Source: Microbacter sp049976245 (GTDB taxonomy: Bacteria; Bacteroidota; Bacteroidia; Bacteroidales; Paludibacteraceae). Taken from it: a stretch of 16,463 nucleotides of DNA. The notes below the pieces were generated by a model. The model saw nothing but the letters and a program-made list of their open reading frames with translations. It made no database searches and was not told the DNA's origin. The translations under genes and the position numbers were made by a program. Positions 6,552 to 14,382 of the stretch are shown one piece after another; position 1 is the first letter of the stretch, and every line of letters starts with the position of its first letter. The stretch is from NCBI GenBank assembly GCA_049976245.1, contig JBMFIQ010000043.1, positions 1-16,463 on the forward strand, read 5' to 3'.

Positions 6552-7553
6552 ATGATTTCATTTGAAAGTTATGAACGTCGGATTGCACAAATCAATGCAA
6601 CACTAACAAAATACGGCATCAAAGATCTGGAAGAAGCAAAATTGATCTGCGATAAAAAAGGGATAGATCCTTATAAAATTTGTGAAGAAACACAACCCAT
6701 TGCTTTTGAAAATGCAAAATGGGCTTATGTAGTGGGAGCAGCTCTTGCCATCAAAAAAGGGTGCACCAACGCAGCGGAAGTAGCCGAAGTGATTGGCGTC
6801 GGATTGCAATCTTTTTGCATTCCCGGATCGGTAGCCGACGATCGCAAGGTTGGCATTGGTCACGGAAATTTAGGCGCTATGTTGTTGCGTGAAGAAACAC
6901 AATGTTTTGCATTTCTGGCAGGACACGAATCGTTCGCAGCAGCAGAAGGAGCAATCAAAATTGCAGAAATGGCCAACAAAGTTCGTAAACATCCTTTACG
7001 CGTCATTTTGAACGGATTAGGCAAAGATGCCGCACAAATTATTTCGCGCATCAACGGATTCACTTACGTACAAACTCAATTTGATTATGCCACGAGTGAA
7101 CTTCACGTAGTCATGGAAAAACCATATTCAAAAGGATTGCGTGCTGCTGTGAAATGCTACGGAGCAGACGATGTTCGTGAAGGCGTAGCCATCATGCATA
7201 AAGAAGGCGTGGATGTCTCCATAACAGGTAATTCAACCAATCCCACACGTTTTCAACATCCTGTTGCCGGCACCTACAAAAAAGAGTGTGTTGAGCAAGG
7301 GAAACGTTATTTTTCGGTTGCATCCGGAGGCGGAACAGGTCGCACACTACACCCTGACAATATGGCTGCCGGACCTGCTTCATACGGCATGACCGACACC
7401 ATGGGACGCATGCATTCTGATGCTCAATTTGCAGGTTCCTCGTCCGTTCCGGCTCACGTTGAAATGATGGGATTCTTAGGCATGGGAAACAACCCGATGG
7501 TTGGTGCAACGGTGGCAGTGGCTGTGGCTGTGGCACAAGCCATGCAAAAATAA
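6552..7553 (+). CDS. GGGtGRT family protein (function unknown)
   Basis: Soluble protein of 333 residues, matching the GGGtGRT protein family, named for the motif seen here as GGGTGRT (259-265, within SVASGGGTGRTLHPDN). Other glycine-rich stretches are GIGHGNLGAM (101-110) and GFLGMGNNPMVGATVAVAVAVA (starting at 307), the last encoded by a short GTGGCT-type low-complexity run near 7510-7535. Seven Cys (33, 44, 71, 89, 118, 202, 246) are spread along the chain, which could allow metal or cluster binding. There is no signal peptide or membrane segment. It follows the Fe-S scaffold gene by 93 bases, with no promoter box seen between, and a strong terminator stands 20 bases after the stop, so the two form an operon. 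The conserved pairing suggests an Fe-S dependent job, but the biochemical role is not known to me. Confidence 0.88.
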   Translation: MISFESYERRIAQINATLTKYGIKDLEEAKLICDKKGIDPYKICEETQPIAFENAKWAYVVGAALAIKKGCTNAAEVAEVIGVGLQSFCIPGSVADDRKVGIGHGNLGAMLLREETQCFAFLAGHESFAAAEGAIKIAEMANKVRKHPLRVILNGLGKDAAQIISRINGFTYVQTQFDYATSELHVVMEKPYSKGLRAAVKCYGADDVREGVAIMHKEGVDVSITGNSTNPTRFQHPVAGTYKKECVEQGKRYFSVASGGGTGRTLHPDNMAAGPASYGMTDTMGRMHSDAQFAGSSSVPAHVEMMGFLGMGNNPMVGATVAVAVAVAQAMQK

Positions 7554-7572
7554 ATCAGCCTTTTACAATCCG

Positions 7573-7602
7573 ACTGCCTTGTGAACCGACAAGGCAGTTT
7601 TT
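7573..7602 (+). terminator. Rho-independent terminator after the GGGtGRT gene
   Basis: Perfect 9-base stem ACTGCCTTG / CAAGGCAGT (7573-7581 and 7590-7598), loop TGAACCGA, then a T run reaching 7602. It lies 20 bases after the stop codon. A GTG that could open the next frame falls at the stem/loop boundary (7581), arguing against that GTG as a real start. Confidence 0.9.
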
Positions 7603-7631
7603 CTTTTAAAAATCCCTTCTTCCTGCTGGAT

Positions 7632-8525
7632 ATGTGGCTTCTCTTTGGTTTATTTTCGGCCGTTTTGCTGGGATTATACGACATCTCAAAAAAGATGGCG
7701 TTACAAAACAATGCCGTGATTCCCGTGCTGTTTTCAGCCACCCTCATTTCCGCTTTGCTGCTGATGCCGTTTCCATTGTTATCGTTCATTGCACCCGATA
7801 CAATGAAAAAAAGCCTGTTGTACGTTCCTCCCATTGACGCAAAAACTCAAGGTTTCATTTTTCTAAAATCGTTATTGGTGTTAACTTCGTGGATCTTTGG
7901 TTATTTCAGTTTCAAGCACTTGCCCATCACGGTAATCACACCCATTGAAGCAACACGCCCTCTATGGACGCTTCTTGGCGCCATCATCATATTTTCAGAG
8001 CAATTGTCTATGATACAATGGATTGGAGTGGCCGTAACACTCATTTCATTTTATCTGTTTTCATTGGTTGGGAAAAAGGAAAATGTTCATTTTTTTCACA
8101 ACAAATGGATCTGGTTTAGCATACTGGCTTCTTTGACGGGATCGGCCAGCGGCTTGTACGACAAATTTCTGCTCCATCATTTCAATCGAATGGCCGTTCA
8201 AAGTTATTATGCCTTTTATCAAGCGATGATCATGGGCGTAATCCTGATGTTGCTTTGGTATCCTAAACGCAAAGAAACAACGCCGTTCAAATGGAAGAAA
8301 TCCATCATAGCCATTTCGGTCTTTCTCACTTTAGCAGATTTTCTCTATTTTTTTGCTCTTTCCAATCCCGATTCGATGATTTCTTTGTTAACAGTTGTTC
8401 GCAGATCAGGCGTTGTCGTGAGCTTTTCCATTGGTGCGCTCCTCTTTCGGGAGAAAAACATCCTTTCCAAAGCCCTATGTTTACTTGGAGTCATTGCCGG
8501 AACACTTCTTTTGTTGCTTGCCTAA
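7632..8525 (+). CDS. EamA-type (DMT superfamily) transporter
   Basis: Integral inner-membrane protein, 297 residues from ATG 7632, about the standard length for two EamA repeats with ten helices. Hydrophobic segments fill the chain, broken by a basic cytoplasmic linker (GKKENVHFFHNKW, about 148-160) between the halves. The typical end-of-repeat pattern of a helix before a charged turn occurs in both halves: TRPLWTLLGAIIIFSEQLSMIQWIGVAV-like sequence near 108-135 and VVRRSGVVVSFSIGALLFREKN near 258-279. Family members export or import amino acids, nucleotides, sugars or drugs; the substrate cannot be read here. ATG 7632 is chosen over GTG 7581, which lies in the terminator hairpin. No TAnnTTTG box is visible in the 78-base gap, so its transcription may depend on read-through or a promoter I do not recognise. 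Confidence 0.85.
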   Translation: MWLLFGLFSAVLLGLYDISKKMALQNNAVIPVLFSATLISALLLMPFPLLSFIAPDTMKKSLLYVPPIDAKTQGFIFLKSLLVLTSWIFGYFSFKHLPITVITPIEATRPLWTLLGAIIIFSEQLSMIQWIGVAVTLISFYLFSLVGKKENVHFFHNKWIWFSILASLTGSASGLYDKFLLHHFNRMAVQSYYAFYQAMIMGVILMLLWYPKRKETTPFKWKKSIIAISVFLTLADFLYFFALSNPDSMISLLTVVRRSGVVVSFSIGALLFREKNILSKALCLLGVIAGTLLLLLA

Positions 8526-8601
8526 GAGTCATGAAGGGCAAATCATTTTGACACAATAAAGAGACAAAACGACCGCGCTTTGACATATTTAAAGCAAGAG
8601 A

Positions 8602-8618
8602 GCTTTCAAGTTGAAAGC
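8602..8618. promoter_or_regulatory. Perfect palindrome upstream of gdhA, possible operator
   Basis: GCTTTCAAGTTGAAAGC, an 8+1+8 perfect inverted repeat about 180 bases before the gdhA ATG. It has no T run on either side, so it is not a terminator. Its core TTCAAGTTGAA recurs at 3899-3909 before the DUF4301 gene, which hints at a shared regulator. A TTG codon opening an extended gdhA frame falls inside it. The rest of the 8526-8799 gap is AT-rich with no exact TAnnTTTG box. Confidence 0.35.
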
Positions 8619-8799
8619 AAAAGCAGCAACAAAAAAAATTACTGATTTTACATTTCTTTTTTGTTCATTACAAGATAGTTACCATTTAAATCAACACAAA
8701 TATTTTTTGGCATATTTAATCAAATTTCTTCCAAAATTCCAAGAAAATGTTTGGATTTACCCACAAAAGAGCGTAACATTGCAGAAAAAATCTTACGCT

Positions 8800-10137
8800 A
8801 TGAACATCGAAAAACTATTAACATCGCTTGAAGCAAAACACCCGGGAGAATCTGAATATCTGCAGGCAGTTCGTGAAGTTTTGCTAAGTATCGAAGAGGT
8901 GTACAATCAACACCCCGAATTTGAAAAAGCTAAAATTGCAGAACGGTTGGTTGAACCTGATCGGATTTTTACCTTCAAAGTACCCTGGGTTGACGATCAG
9001 GGCGACGTACAGGTAAACATCGGATACCGCATCCAGTTTAACAATGCCATTGGACCATACAAAGGAGGACTTCGGTTTCACCCGTCGGTCAACTTGTCCA
9101 TTTTGAAATTTTTGGGGTTTGAACAAATCTTCAAAAATGCGTTAACAACCTTGCCTATGGGCGGCGCTAAAGGAGGTTCTGATTTCAATCCGAGAGGCAA
9201 ATCGGATGCCGAAGTGATGCGCTTCAGTCAAGCTTTTATGTTGGAAATGTGGAAACACATTGGGCCTGACATGGATGTTCCGGCTGGTGACATTGGCGTA
9301 GGGGCTCGTGAAATTGGGTACTTGAACGGTATGTATAAAAAACTGACCCGTACCTGCACCGGCGTACTGACCGGAAAGGGATTAGAATACGGAGGCTCGC
9401 TCATTCGGCCTGAAGCAACGGGATTTGGGGGACTCTATTTTGTCAAACAGATGCTCGAGACAGCCGGAGAATCTATTCAAAACAAAACCATTGCCGTTTC
9501 AGGATTTGGCAATGTAGCTTGGGGAGCTACACTGAAAGCCACGCAATTGGGAGCTAAGGTGGTCACCATTTCAGGACCAGACGGATACATTTATGATCCA
9601 CAAGGCATTACGGGAGAAAAAATTGATTATTTGCTCGATCTTCGTGCCACCTGCGAAGATATTGTAGAACCGTATGCCAAGAAATTTAAGGGGTCAACCT
9701 TCGTGGCCGGAAAACGTCCGTGGGAAGTCAAAGTGGACATCGCCCTTCCTTGTGCCACACAAAACGAATTGGACGAGAACGATGCCAAAACATTGATTAA
9801 AAACGGCGTAAAATGCATTGGCGAAATTTCGAATATGGGTTGTACGCCTGAAGCAATTGATTTGTTTCTTGAACATAAGATTTTGTATGCTCCCGGTAAA
9901 GCTGTCAATGCCGGTGGCGTAGCAACTTCAGGACTTGAAATGTCACAAAATGCGATGCACTTAACATGGCCGGCTGATGAGGTAGATGCAAAACTTCATC
10001 AAATCATGGCAAGCATTCATACCCAATGTGTTGAGTATGGACGACAACCGGACGGTTACATCAATTACATGAAAGGCGCCAACATTGCAGGCTTTATGAA
10101 AGTAGCCAAAGCCATGATCGCTCAAGGTGTGATTTGA
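8800..10137 (+). CDS. gdhA: Glutamate dehydrogenase (hexameric, ~50 kDa type)
   Basis: Cytoplasmic enzyme interconverting 2-oxoglutarate plus ammonium and glutamate, linking nitrogen and carbon metabolism. It has 445 residues from ATG 8800, the normal length for the bacterial hexameric family. Visible active-site features are PYKGGLRFHP (86-95, substrate Lys), FKNALTTLPMGGAKGGSDF (111-129, catalytic Lys in GGAKGG), PAGDIGVG (161-168, catalytic Asp) and the Rossmann loop GFGNVA (235-240). The coenzyme segment reads TISGPDGYIYDP, like the NAD-dependent clostridial enzyme rather than the SD-type segment of NADP-specific enterobacterial GdhA, so coenzyme use should not be assumed. The frame is open back to TTG 8611, but those 63 extra residues are AT-rich run-on sequence not found in the family. 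It is probably a single-gene unit, closed by the hairpin at 10201. Confidence 0.95.
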   Translation: MNIEKLLTSLEAKHPGESEYLQAVREVLLSIEEVYNQHPEFEKAKIAERLVEPDRIFTFKVPWVDDQGDVQVNIGYRIQFNNAIGPYKGGLRFHPSVNLSILKFLGFEQIFKNALTTLPMGGAKGGSDFNPRGKSDAEVMRFSQAFMLEMWKHIGPDMDVPAGDIGVGAREIGYLNGMYKKLTRTCTGVLTGKGLEYGGSLIRPEATGFGGLYFVKQMLETAGESIQNKTIAVSGFGNVAWGATLKATQLGAKVVTISGPDGYIYDPQGITGEKIDYLLDLRATCEDIVEPYAKKFKGSTFVAGKRPWEVKVDIALPCATQNELDENDAKTLIKNGVKCIGEISNMGCTPEAIDLFLEHKILYAPGKAVNAGGVATSGLEMSQNAMHLTWPADEVDAKLHQIMASIHTQCVEYGRQPDGYINYMKGANIAGFMKVAKAMIAQGVI

Positions 10138-10200
10138 AAAATAATCTAACATCATTTTCCGAATCAAAAAATAAGTGTTTTTTTTATAAATAACACAAAT

Positions 10201-10246
10201 TAAATACAGGTTGTTTCACTTTTGAAACAGCCTGTATTTATATTTG
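10201..10246 (+). terminator. Terminator hairpin after gdhA, merged with promoter-like box for the next gene
   Basis: Long hairpin of 17 pairs with one G-T pair: left arm 10201-10217, six-base loop ACTTTT, right arm 10224-10240, followed by TATTTGT. It lies 63 bases past the gdhA stop. The foot of the right arm overlaps TATATTTG (10239-10246), an exact TAnnTTTG -7 box that would start the next transcript about 20 bases before ATG 10274. TTG triplets at 10211 and 10222 are not ideally spaced (25 and 14 bases). Confidence 0.65.
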
Positions 10247-10273
10247 TAATCACATTGAATCATAGAAACTGTC

Positions 10274-12259
10274 ATGAGAAAAGATCTTAGCTCACAAATC
10301 ACCATTGACCGCATTCCCGAAAAAGTGTATAAACCCCACGATGCATTTGAACTTGCCTCCATCACACGCTTTGAGAAAGTGCCTGTCGAAATATTTAACA
10401 CGGCTTCCGAAGGTTCCAAAAAAGTCGCATTGGAAATTGCCCGTCAGATTCGCACGAAAAACGAAAAAGGCGAACTTTTTGTATTGGGACTTACCGGAGG
10501 ACGAGCAGCCATGGAACTTTACAGCGAACTGGTGCGTTTACACAAGGAAGAAGGATTGAGTTTCAATCGAGTAGCCGTAGTCAATTTGTACGAATATTAC
10601 CCGCTTTCGCATCCCATGAAAGCAAGTTTCTTAGCCCGTATCAAAGAGATGTTACTCGATCATATCGACATTCAGCTGGAGCACATCATTTCGCCCGATG
10701 CCACGGTTGATCGTGCCAATGTCATGAAACATTGCAAAGAGTTTGAAGAACGCATTGATGCCATTGGAGGCATCGATTTGCAATTATTGGGAATAGGACG
10801 GGGCGGAAACATCGGGTTCAATGAGCCGGGATCCCAATCAACATCCCATACGCGACTGATCATGCTGAACAGTGATTCGCGCAAAGAAGCATCGTTACAT
10901 CTGGGAATCACCGATCAGGTGCCTGTCAGCGCCATCAGTTTAGGCATTGAAAACATTCTCAATGCACGCCAAATCATCTTATTGTCCTGGGGCGAAGACA
11001 AAGCGGAAATCCTCAAAACAGCCATCGAAGAAGTTGCCTCTCCCTCCTGCCCTGCCTCATTCCTACAACTACATCAAAACGCATCGTATGTCATTGACAT
11101 TCATGCAGCCGGTGAATTGACCCGCATCAGCAAACCTTGGTTGGTATCCTCCATTGAATGGGACAACAAACTCATACGACGTGCCGTTGTCTGGCTTTGT
11201 CAGCAGGTTCAGAAGCCCATTTTGAAGCTGACGGATAAAGATTACAATGAACACGGACTTAGTGAATTGCTGACCATTTTTGGTTCGGCTTACAATGCAA
11301 ACATTAAGATTTTTAATGATCTTCAGCACACCATCACCGGCTGGCCGGGCGGAAAACCCAATGCCGATGATACCCATCGTCCCGAGCGAGCCTTGCCTTT
11401 TCCCAAGAAAGTATTGGTCTTTAGTCCTCATCCCGATGATGACGTCATCTCCATGGGCGGAACATTAAAAAGGCTGGTCGATCAAAAACATGAAGTACAC
11501 GTTGCCTATCAAACTTCAGGCAACATTGCCGTTAATGACGAGGAAGTGGTTCGTTTTCTGGCGTTTGTCAAAGGATTTAAGGATATGTTTGATTCAGAAA
11601 ACGAACAGTTGCAAAAAACGTACGAAACGTTGGCCAACTATTTGATCAACGGCATATCAAGCACGCCCGATGACGCACAAAACATATTGGCCTTGAAGGG
11701 TTTAATACGACGAGGCGAAGCCAAAGCAGCCTGTCGTTATGTGGGCATCTCATCCAAAAACCTTCATTTCCTGAACTTGCCTTTTTATGAAACCGGATCG
11801 ATCAAAAAAAAGCCTATCTCCGAGAAAGATGTGCAAATCGTAAAACAATTACTCGGGGAATTGCATCCACATCAAATCTATGTAGCAGGTGATTTGGCCG
11901 ATCCACACGGCACACACAAAGTTTGTTTGGATGCCGTTTTAGCCGCCATTGACGATATGAAACACGAAGATTGGTTCAAAGAATGCAGGGTTTGGATGTA
12001 TCGCGGCGCCTGGATGGAGTGGGAAATTGATCACATCGAAATGGCAGTTCCCATCAGCCCGGAAGAGTTGCGCTACAAACGCAACGCCATTTTGAAACAT
12101 CAATCGCAAATGGAAAGTGCCCCATTTTTAGGCAATGACGACCGGCTTTTCTGGCAACGTTCCGAAGCACGCAACAAAGCAACAGCTGAAATTTACAACA
12201 AATTAGGCCTTGCCGCATACGAAGCCATTGAAGCTTTTGTGCGTTATATTCCGGTCTGA
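10274..12259 (+). CDS. Fusion of degenerate glucosamine-6-phosphate deaminase-like domain and PIG-L/LmbE deacetylase domain
   Basis: Cytoplasmic two-domain protein of 661 residues. The N-terminal half (about 35-290) is a NagB/SIS-like fold with NLYEYYPL (104-111) and GIGRGGNIGFNEPGS (173-187). Compared with NagB (NxDEY and GIGxDGHIAFNEPGS), the catalytic Asp is Y106, the second Asp is G177 and the His is N179; only the Glu (E184) remains, so deamination is unlikely. The C-terminal half (about 378-661) is a PIG-L/LmbE-type N-acetylglucosamine deacetylase domain with HPDDD (386-390) and DPHGTH (543-548), keeping the expected zinc ligands and catalytic Asp. Similar fusions are annotated in Bacteroides as deaminase-like proteins. 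I infer that the first domain binds an amino-sugar phosphate and the second may deacetylate GlcNAc-type substrates. It stands alone between terminators. Confidence 0.9.
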   Translation: MRKDLSSQITIDRIPEKVYKPHDAFELASITRFEKVPVEIFNTASEGSKKVALEIARQIRTKNEKGELFVLGLTGGRAAMELYSELVRLHKEEGLSFNRVAVVNLYEYYPLSHPMKASFLARIKEMLLDHIDIQLEHIISPDATVDRANVMKHCKEFEERIDAIGGIDLQLLGIGRGGNIGFNEPGSQSTSHTRLIMLNSDSRKEASLHLGITDQVPVSAISLGIENILNARQIILLSWGEDKAEILKTAIEEVASPSCPASFLQLHQNASYVIDIHAAGELTRISKPWLVSSIEWDNKLIRRAVVWLCQQVQKPILKLTDKDYNEHGLSELLTIFGSAYNANIKIFNDLQHTITGWPGGKPNADDTHRPERALPFPKKVLVFSPHPDDDVISMGGTLKRLVDQKHEVHVAYQTSGNIAVNDEEVVRFLAFVKGFKDMFDSENEQLQKTYETLANYLINGISSTPDDAQNILALKGLIRRGEAKAACRYVGISSKNLHFLNLPFYETGSIKKKPISEKDVQIVKQLLGELHPHQIYVAGDLADPHGTHKVCLDAVLAAIDDMKHEDWFKECRVWMYRGAWMEWEIDHIEMAVPISPEELRYKRNAILKHQSQMESAPFLGNDDRLFWQRSEARNKATAEIYNKLGLAAYEAIEAFVRYIPV

Positions 12260-12283
12260 GATACTTTGGGCATTAAAATAGAT

Positions 12284-12291
12284 TATCTTTG
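12284..12291 (+). promoter_or_regulatory. Promoter-like -7 box (TATCTTTG) abutting the terminator
   Basis: Exact TAnnTTTG match; the nearest upstream TTG (12266-12268) is only 15 bases away, short of the usual 19-21. Initiation near 12298 would fall inside the left arm of the hairpin at 12292, so a transcript from here would carry a crippled terminator. If real, it would be the fhs promoter with a leader of about 300 bases. Confidence 0.35.
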
Positions 12292-12330
12292 CAGGGAGCC
12301 TTTACTGAATGTAAAAGCTCCTGTTTTTTT
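12292..12330 (+). terminator. Rho-independent terminator after the NagB-like/PIG-L gene
   Basis: Left arm CAGGGAGCCTTTAC (12292-12305), loop TGAAT, right arm GTAAAAGCTCCTG (12311-12323), then seven T. The stem has about 12 pairs, with one bulged G and an internal C-A mismatch. It lies 32 bases after the stop codon. Confidence 0.85.
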
Positions 12331-12602
12331 AAATCCACTTATAAACAATAGATTGCTTAAATAAAAAATATTAACCACTTGTAGCCTTGATCAACAACCA
12401 AATCCCGGTAACATCATTCATGACGTTCTCATCTATAAGCCTTTTGATTGATGATCAAGAAAAAGGGATGAATCAACAACTTGGAGTTGATGCAGCATCG
12501 GGTTAACAAACTCAACAAGACATTGGCTTAAACAGATTCTCACGTGTTCAACCGTAAACGAGAGTATATAACCAAGAAGGAAAACAAATAAAACCAAAAC
12601 GT

Positions 12603-14273
12603 ATGAAAAGTGACATTGAAATTGCCAGAGAAGCCAACATTCAGCCAATTCAAGAAATTGCCGGTCAATTAAACGTTCCTACCGACGAACTGGAATTTTA
12701 CGGCAAATACAAAGCCAAACTACCGCTTCATCTGATTGATGAAGAGAAGATGAAAAAATCAAAGCTCATATTGGTAACAGCCATCACTCCCACTCCGGCC
12801 GGCGAAGGGAAAACAACGACTTCCATCAGTCTGGCGATGGGACTCAACAAAATGGGGAAAAAAACAACGGTAGTACTTCGCGAACCCTCCTTAGGTCCTG
12901 TTTTTGGAGTGAAAGGAGGTGCTGCCGGAGGTGGATTTGCCCAAGTGATCCCGATGGAAGACATCAATCTCCATTTTACGGGCGATCTTTCTGCAGTGGA
13001 AAAGGCCAACAATTTATTGTCAGCACTCATTGACAACAATTTACAGAACAAAAAAAGTACGCTTCGCATTGATCCTCGTACCATTACCTGGAAACGGGTC
13101 ATGGACATGAACGATCGTTCGCTGCGCAACATTGTCATCGGATTGGGCGGCACTGCCAACGGGATTCCGCGCGAGACGGGATTCAACATTACGGCAGCCA
13201 GTGAAGTGATGGCCATACTTTGTCTGGCAAAAGACATGAATCAGCTTCGCAACATGCTCGGAAACATTTACATAGGACAAACCTTTGAAGGAGAAGCCGT
13301 TTTTGCCCGCGATTTGAAAGCCGAAGGCGCGATGGCCGTTTTGTTGAAAGATGCCATCAAACCAAACTTGGTTCAAACCATTGAAAACACGCCAGCCATC
13401 ATTCACGGAGGCCCTTTTGCCAACATTGCACAAGGAACCAACAGCTTAATTGCCACTAAGATGGGGCTTTCTCTGAGCGAATATGTCGTGACGGAAGCCG
13501 GTTTTGCTTCCGAATTGGGAGCCGAAAAGTTTTTTGACATCAAAAGTCAATATGGGAGTTTGCGCCCCAATGCAGTAGTGATCGTTGCCACCATCAGAGC
13601 GCTCAAATATCATGGAGGCGTCAATAAAAACGGTTTTGCAACACCTAACGTGGAAGCCGTTCAGAAAGGGCTGCCCAACTTGGAGAAACATATTGAAAAC
13701 ATGCAACTTTTCGGCTTCTCTCCCGTTGTCTCATTAAATCGTTTTGACACCGATAGCGATGAAGAGATAGAAGCAGTCAGAAACCGTTGCCAAGAGCTGG
13801 GGGTGAAAATGGCTTTGAACGAGGCGTGGGCTAAAGGCAGCGATGGAGCAATTGACTTATCGGCCAAGGTGCTCGATGCCATTTCAACCTGTCCGTCATG
13901 CTTCAATCTTTTGTATGACCTCAACCAACCCATTGAACAAAAAATTTCGACCATTGCCACCAAATTGTACGGTGCTGCATCGATTGAATTTTCACTCAAA
14001 GCACACAAAGATCTTGAACTGATTAACAAATTGGGCATGAACAACTTAGCTATATGCATGGCTAAAACACAAACCTCGTTGTCGGACAATCCCGATCTCA
14101 GAGGACGGCCTGAGGGATTTACCCTGAATGTCAGAGAAATCGAAATTGCTTCCGGCGCAGGATTTGTCATTCCCATTGCAGGCACCATCATGCGTATGCC
14201 CGGATTACCTTCAATACCGGCAGCCGAATCCATCAACTTTGATGAAGAAGGAAACATTGTAGGACTGTTTTAA
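12603..14273 (+). CDS. fhs: Formate-tetrahydrofolate ligase
   Basis: Cytoplasmic enzyme of one-carbon metabolism: formate + ATP + tetrahydrofolate give 10-formyl-tetrahydrofolate, ADP and phosphate. It has 556 residues, the normal length of the monofunctional bacterial enzyme. The ATP-binding loop TPTPAGEGKTTTS (62-74) is followed by the family block REPSLGPVFGVKGGAAGGG (93-111), and the C-terminal part keeps ASGAGFVIPIAGTIMRMPGLP-type sequence near residues 515-540. Nothing appears truncated. It is preceded by a long leader region and followed by an AT-rich hairpin, so probably a single-gene unit. It may feed formate carbon into purine and serine/glycine synthesis; no other folate gene is in the window. 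Confidence 0.97.
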   Translation: MKSDIEIAREANIQPIQEIAGQLNVPTDELEFYGKYKAKLPLHLIDEEKMKKSKLILVTAITPTPAGEGKTTTSISLAMGLNKMGKKTTVVLREPSLGPVFGVKGGAAGGGFAQVIPMEDINLHFTGDLSAVEKANNLLSALIDNNLQNKKSTLRIDPRTITWKRVMDMNDRSLRNIVIGLGGTANGIPRETGFNITAASEVMAILCLAKDMNQLRNMLGNIYIGQTFEGEAVFARDLKAEGAMAVLLKDAIKPNLVQTIENTPAIIHGGPFANIAQGTNSLIATKMGLSLSEYVVTEAGFASELGAEKFFDIKSQYGSLRPNAVVIVATIRALKYHGGVNKNGFATPNVEAVQKGLPNLEKHIENMQLFGFSPVVSLNRFDTDSDEEIEAVRNRCQELGVKMALNEAWAKGSDGAIDLSAKVLDAISTCPSCFNLLYDLNQPIEQKISTIATKLYGAASIEFSLKAHKDLELINKLGMNNLAICMAKTQTSLSDNPDLRGRPEGFTLNVREIEIASGAGFVIPIAGTIMRMPGLPSIPAAESINFDEEGNIVGLF

Positions 14274-14311
14274 AAAAGACATCCAAAACACTAAAATATT
14301 ATACGTTGATT

Positions 14312-14337
14312 ATCATTATTTTAATTGAAATAATGAT
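14312..14337 (+). terminator. AT-rich hairpin after fhs, possible weak terminator
   Basis: Perfect 10-base stem ATCATTATTT / AAATAATGAT around a six-base loop, 38 bases after the fhs stop. The stem has little GC and no T run follows it, so it may only mark the transcript end or protect the 3' end. Confidence 0.4.
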
Positions 14338-14382
14338 CCAAAGACAAAGTGAAAGATTTCCATAAAATTATTATTAAATCTT

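Larger units (their letters stand above)
12260..12602 (+). other. Intergenic region / leader before fhs
   Basis: A 343-base AT-rich gap without a credible gene. It starts with a -7-like box and a strong terminator (12284-12330). Beyond these are several small inverted repeats: TTGAT/ATCAA (12445-12459), CAACT/AGTTG (about 12478-12490) and GATGC/GCATC (about 12489-12499). I compared it by eye with the tetrahydrofolate riboswitch and saw no convincing match. No second exact TAnnTTTG box is present, so the fhs promoter is uncertain. Confidence 0.5.

Noticed and set aside
7505..7540. GTGGCT-type short repeats
   Set aside because: They encode the alternating Ala-Val end of the GGGtGRT protein and are explained by coding low complexity.
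7581..7631. GTG start for the EamA transporter
   Set aside because: The GTG lies in the terminator hairpin of the preceding gene; ATG 7632 begins directly at the first membrane helix.
8611..8799. 63-residue N-terminal extension of glutamate dehydrogenase from a TTG
   Set aside because: Starting at ATG 8800 gives 445 residues, the normal family length; the extension is AT-rich run-on sequence and its TTG sits in a palindrome.
12331..12602. Tetrahydrofolate riboswitch before fhs
   Set aside because: Small inverted repeats exist, but by eye the conserved core of the known riboswitch is not seen. A covariance-model search would decide.
12728..14257. Long minus-strand frames opposite fhs (up to 198 codons)
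   Set aside because: They are shadows of a strongly conserved gene on the plus strand and resemble no family.
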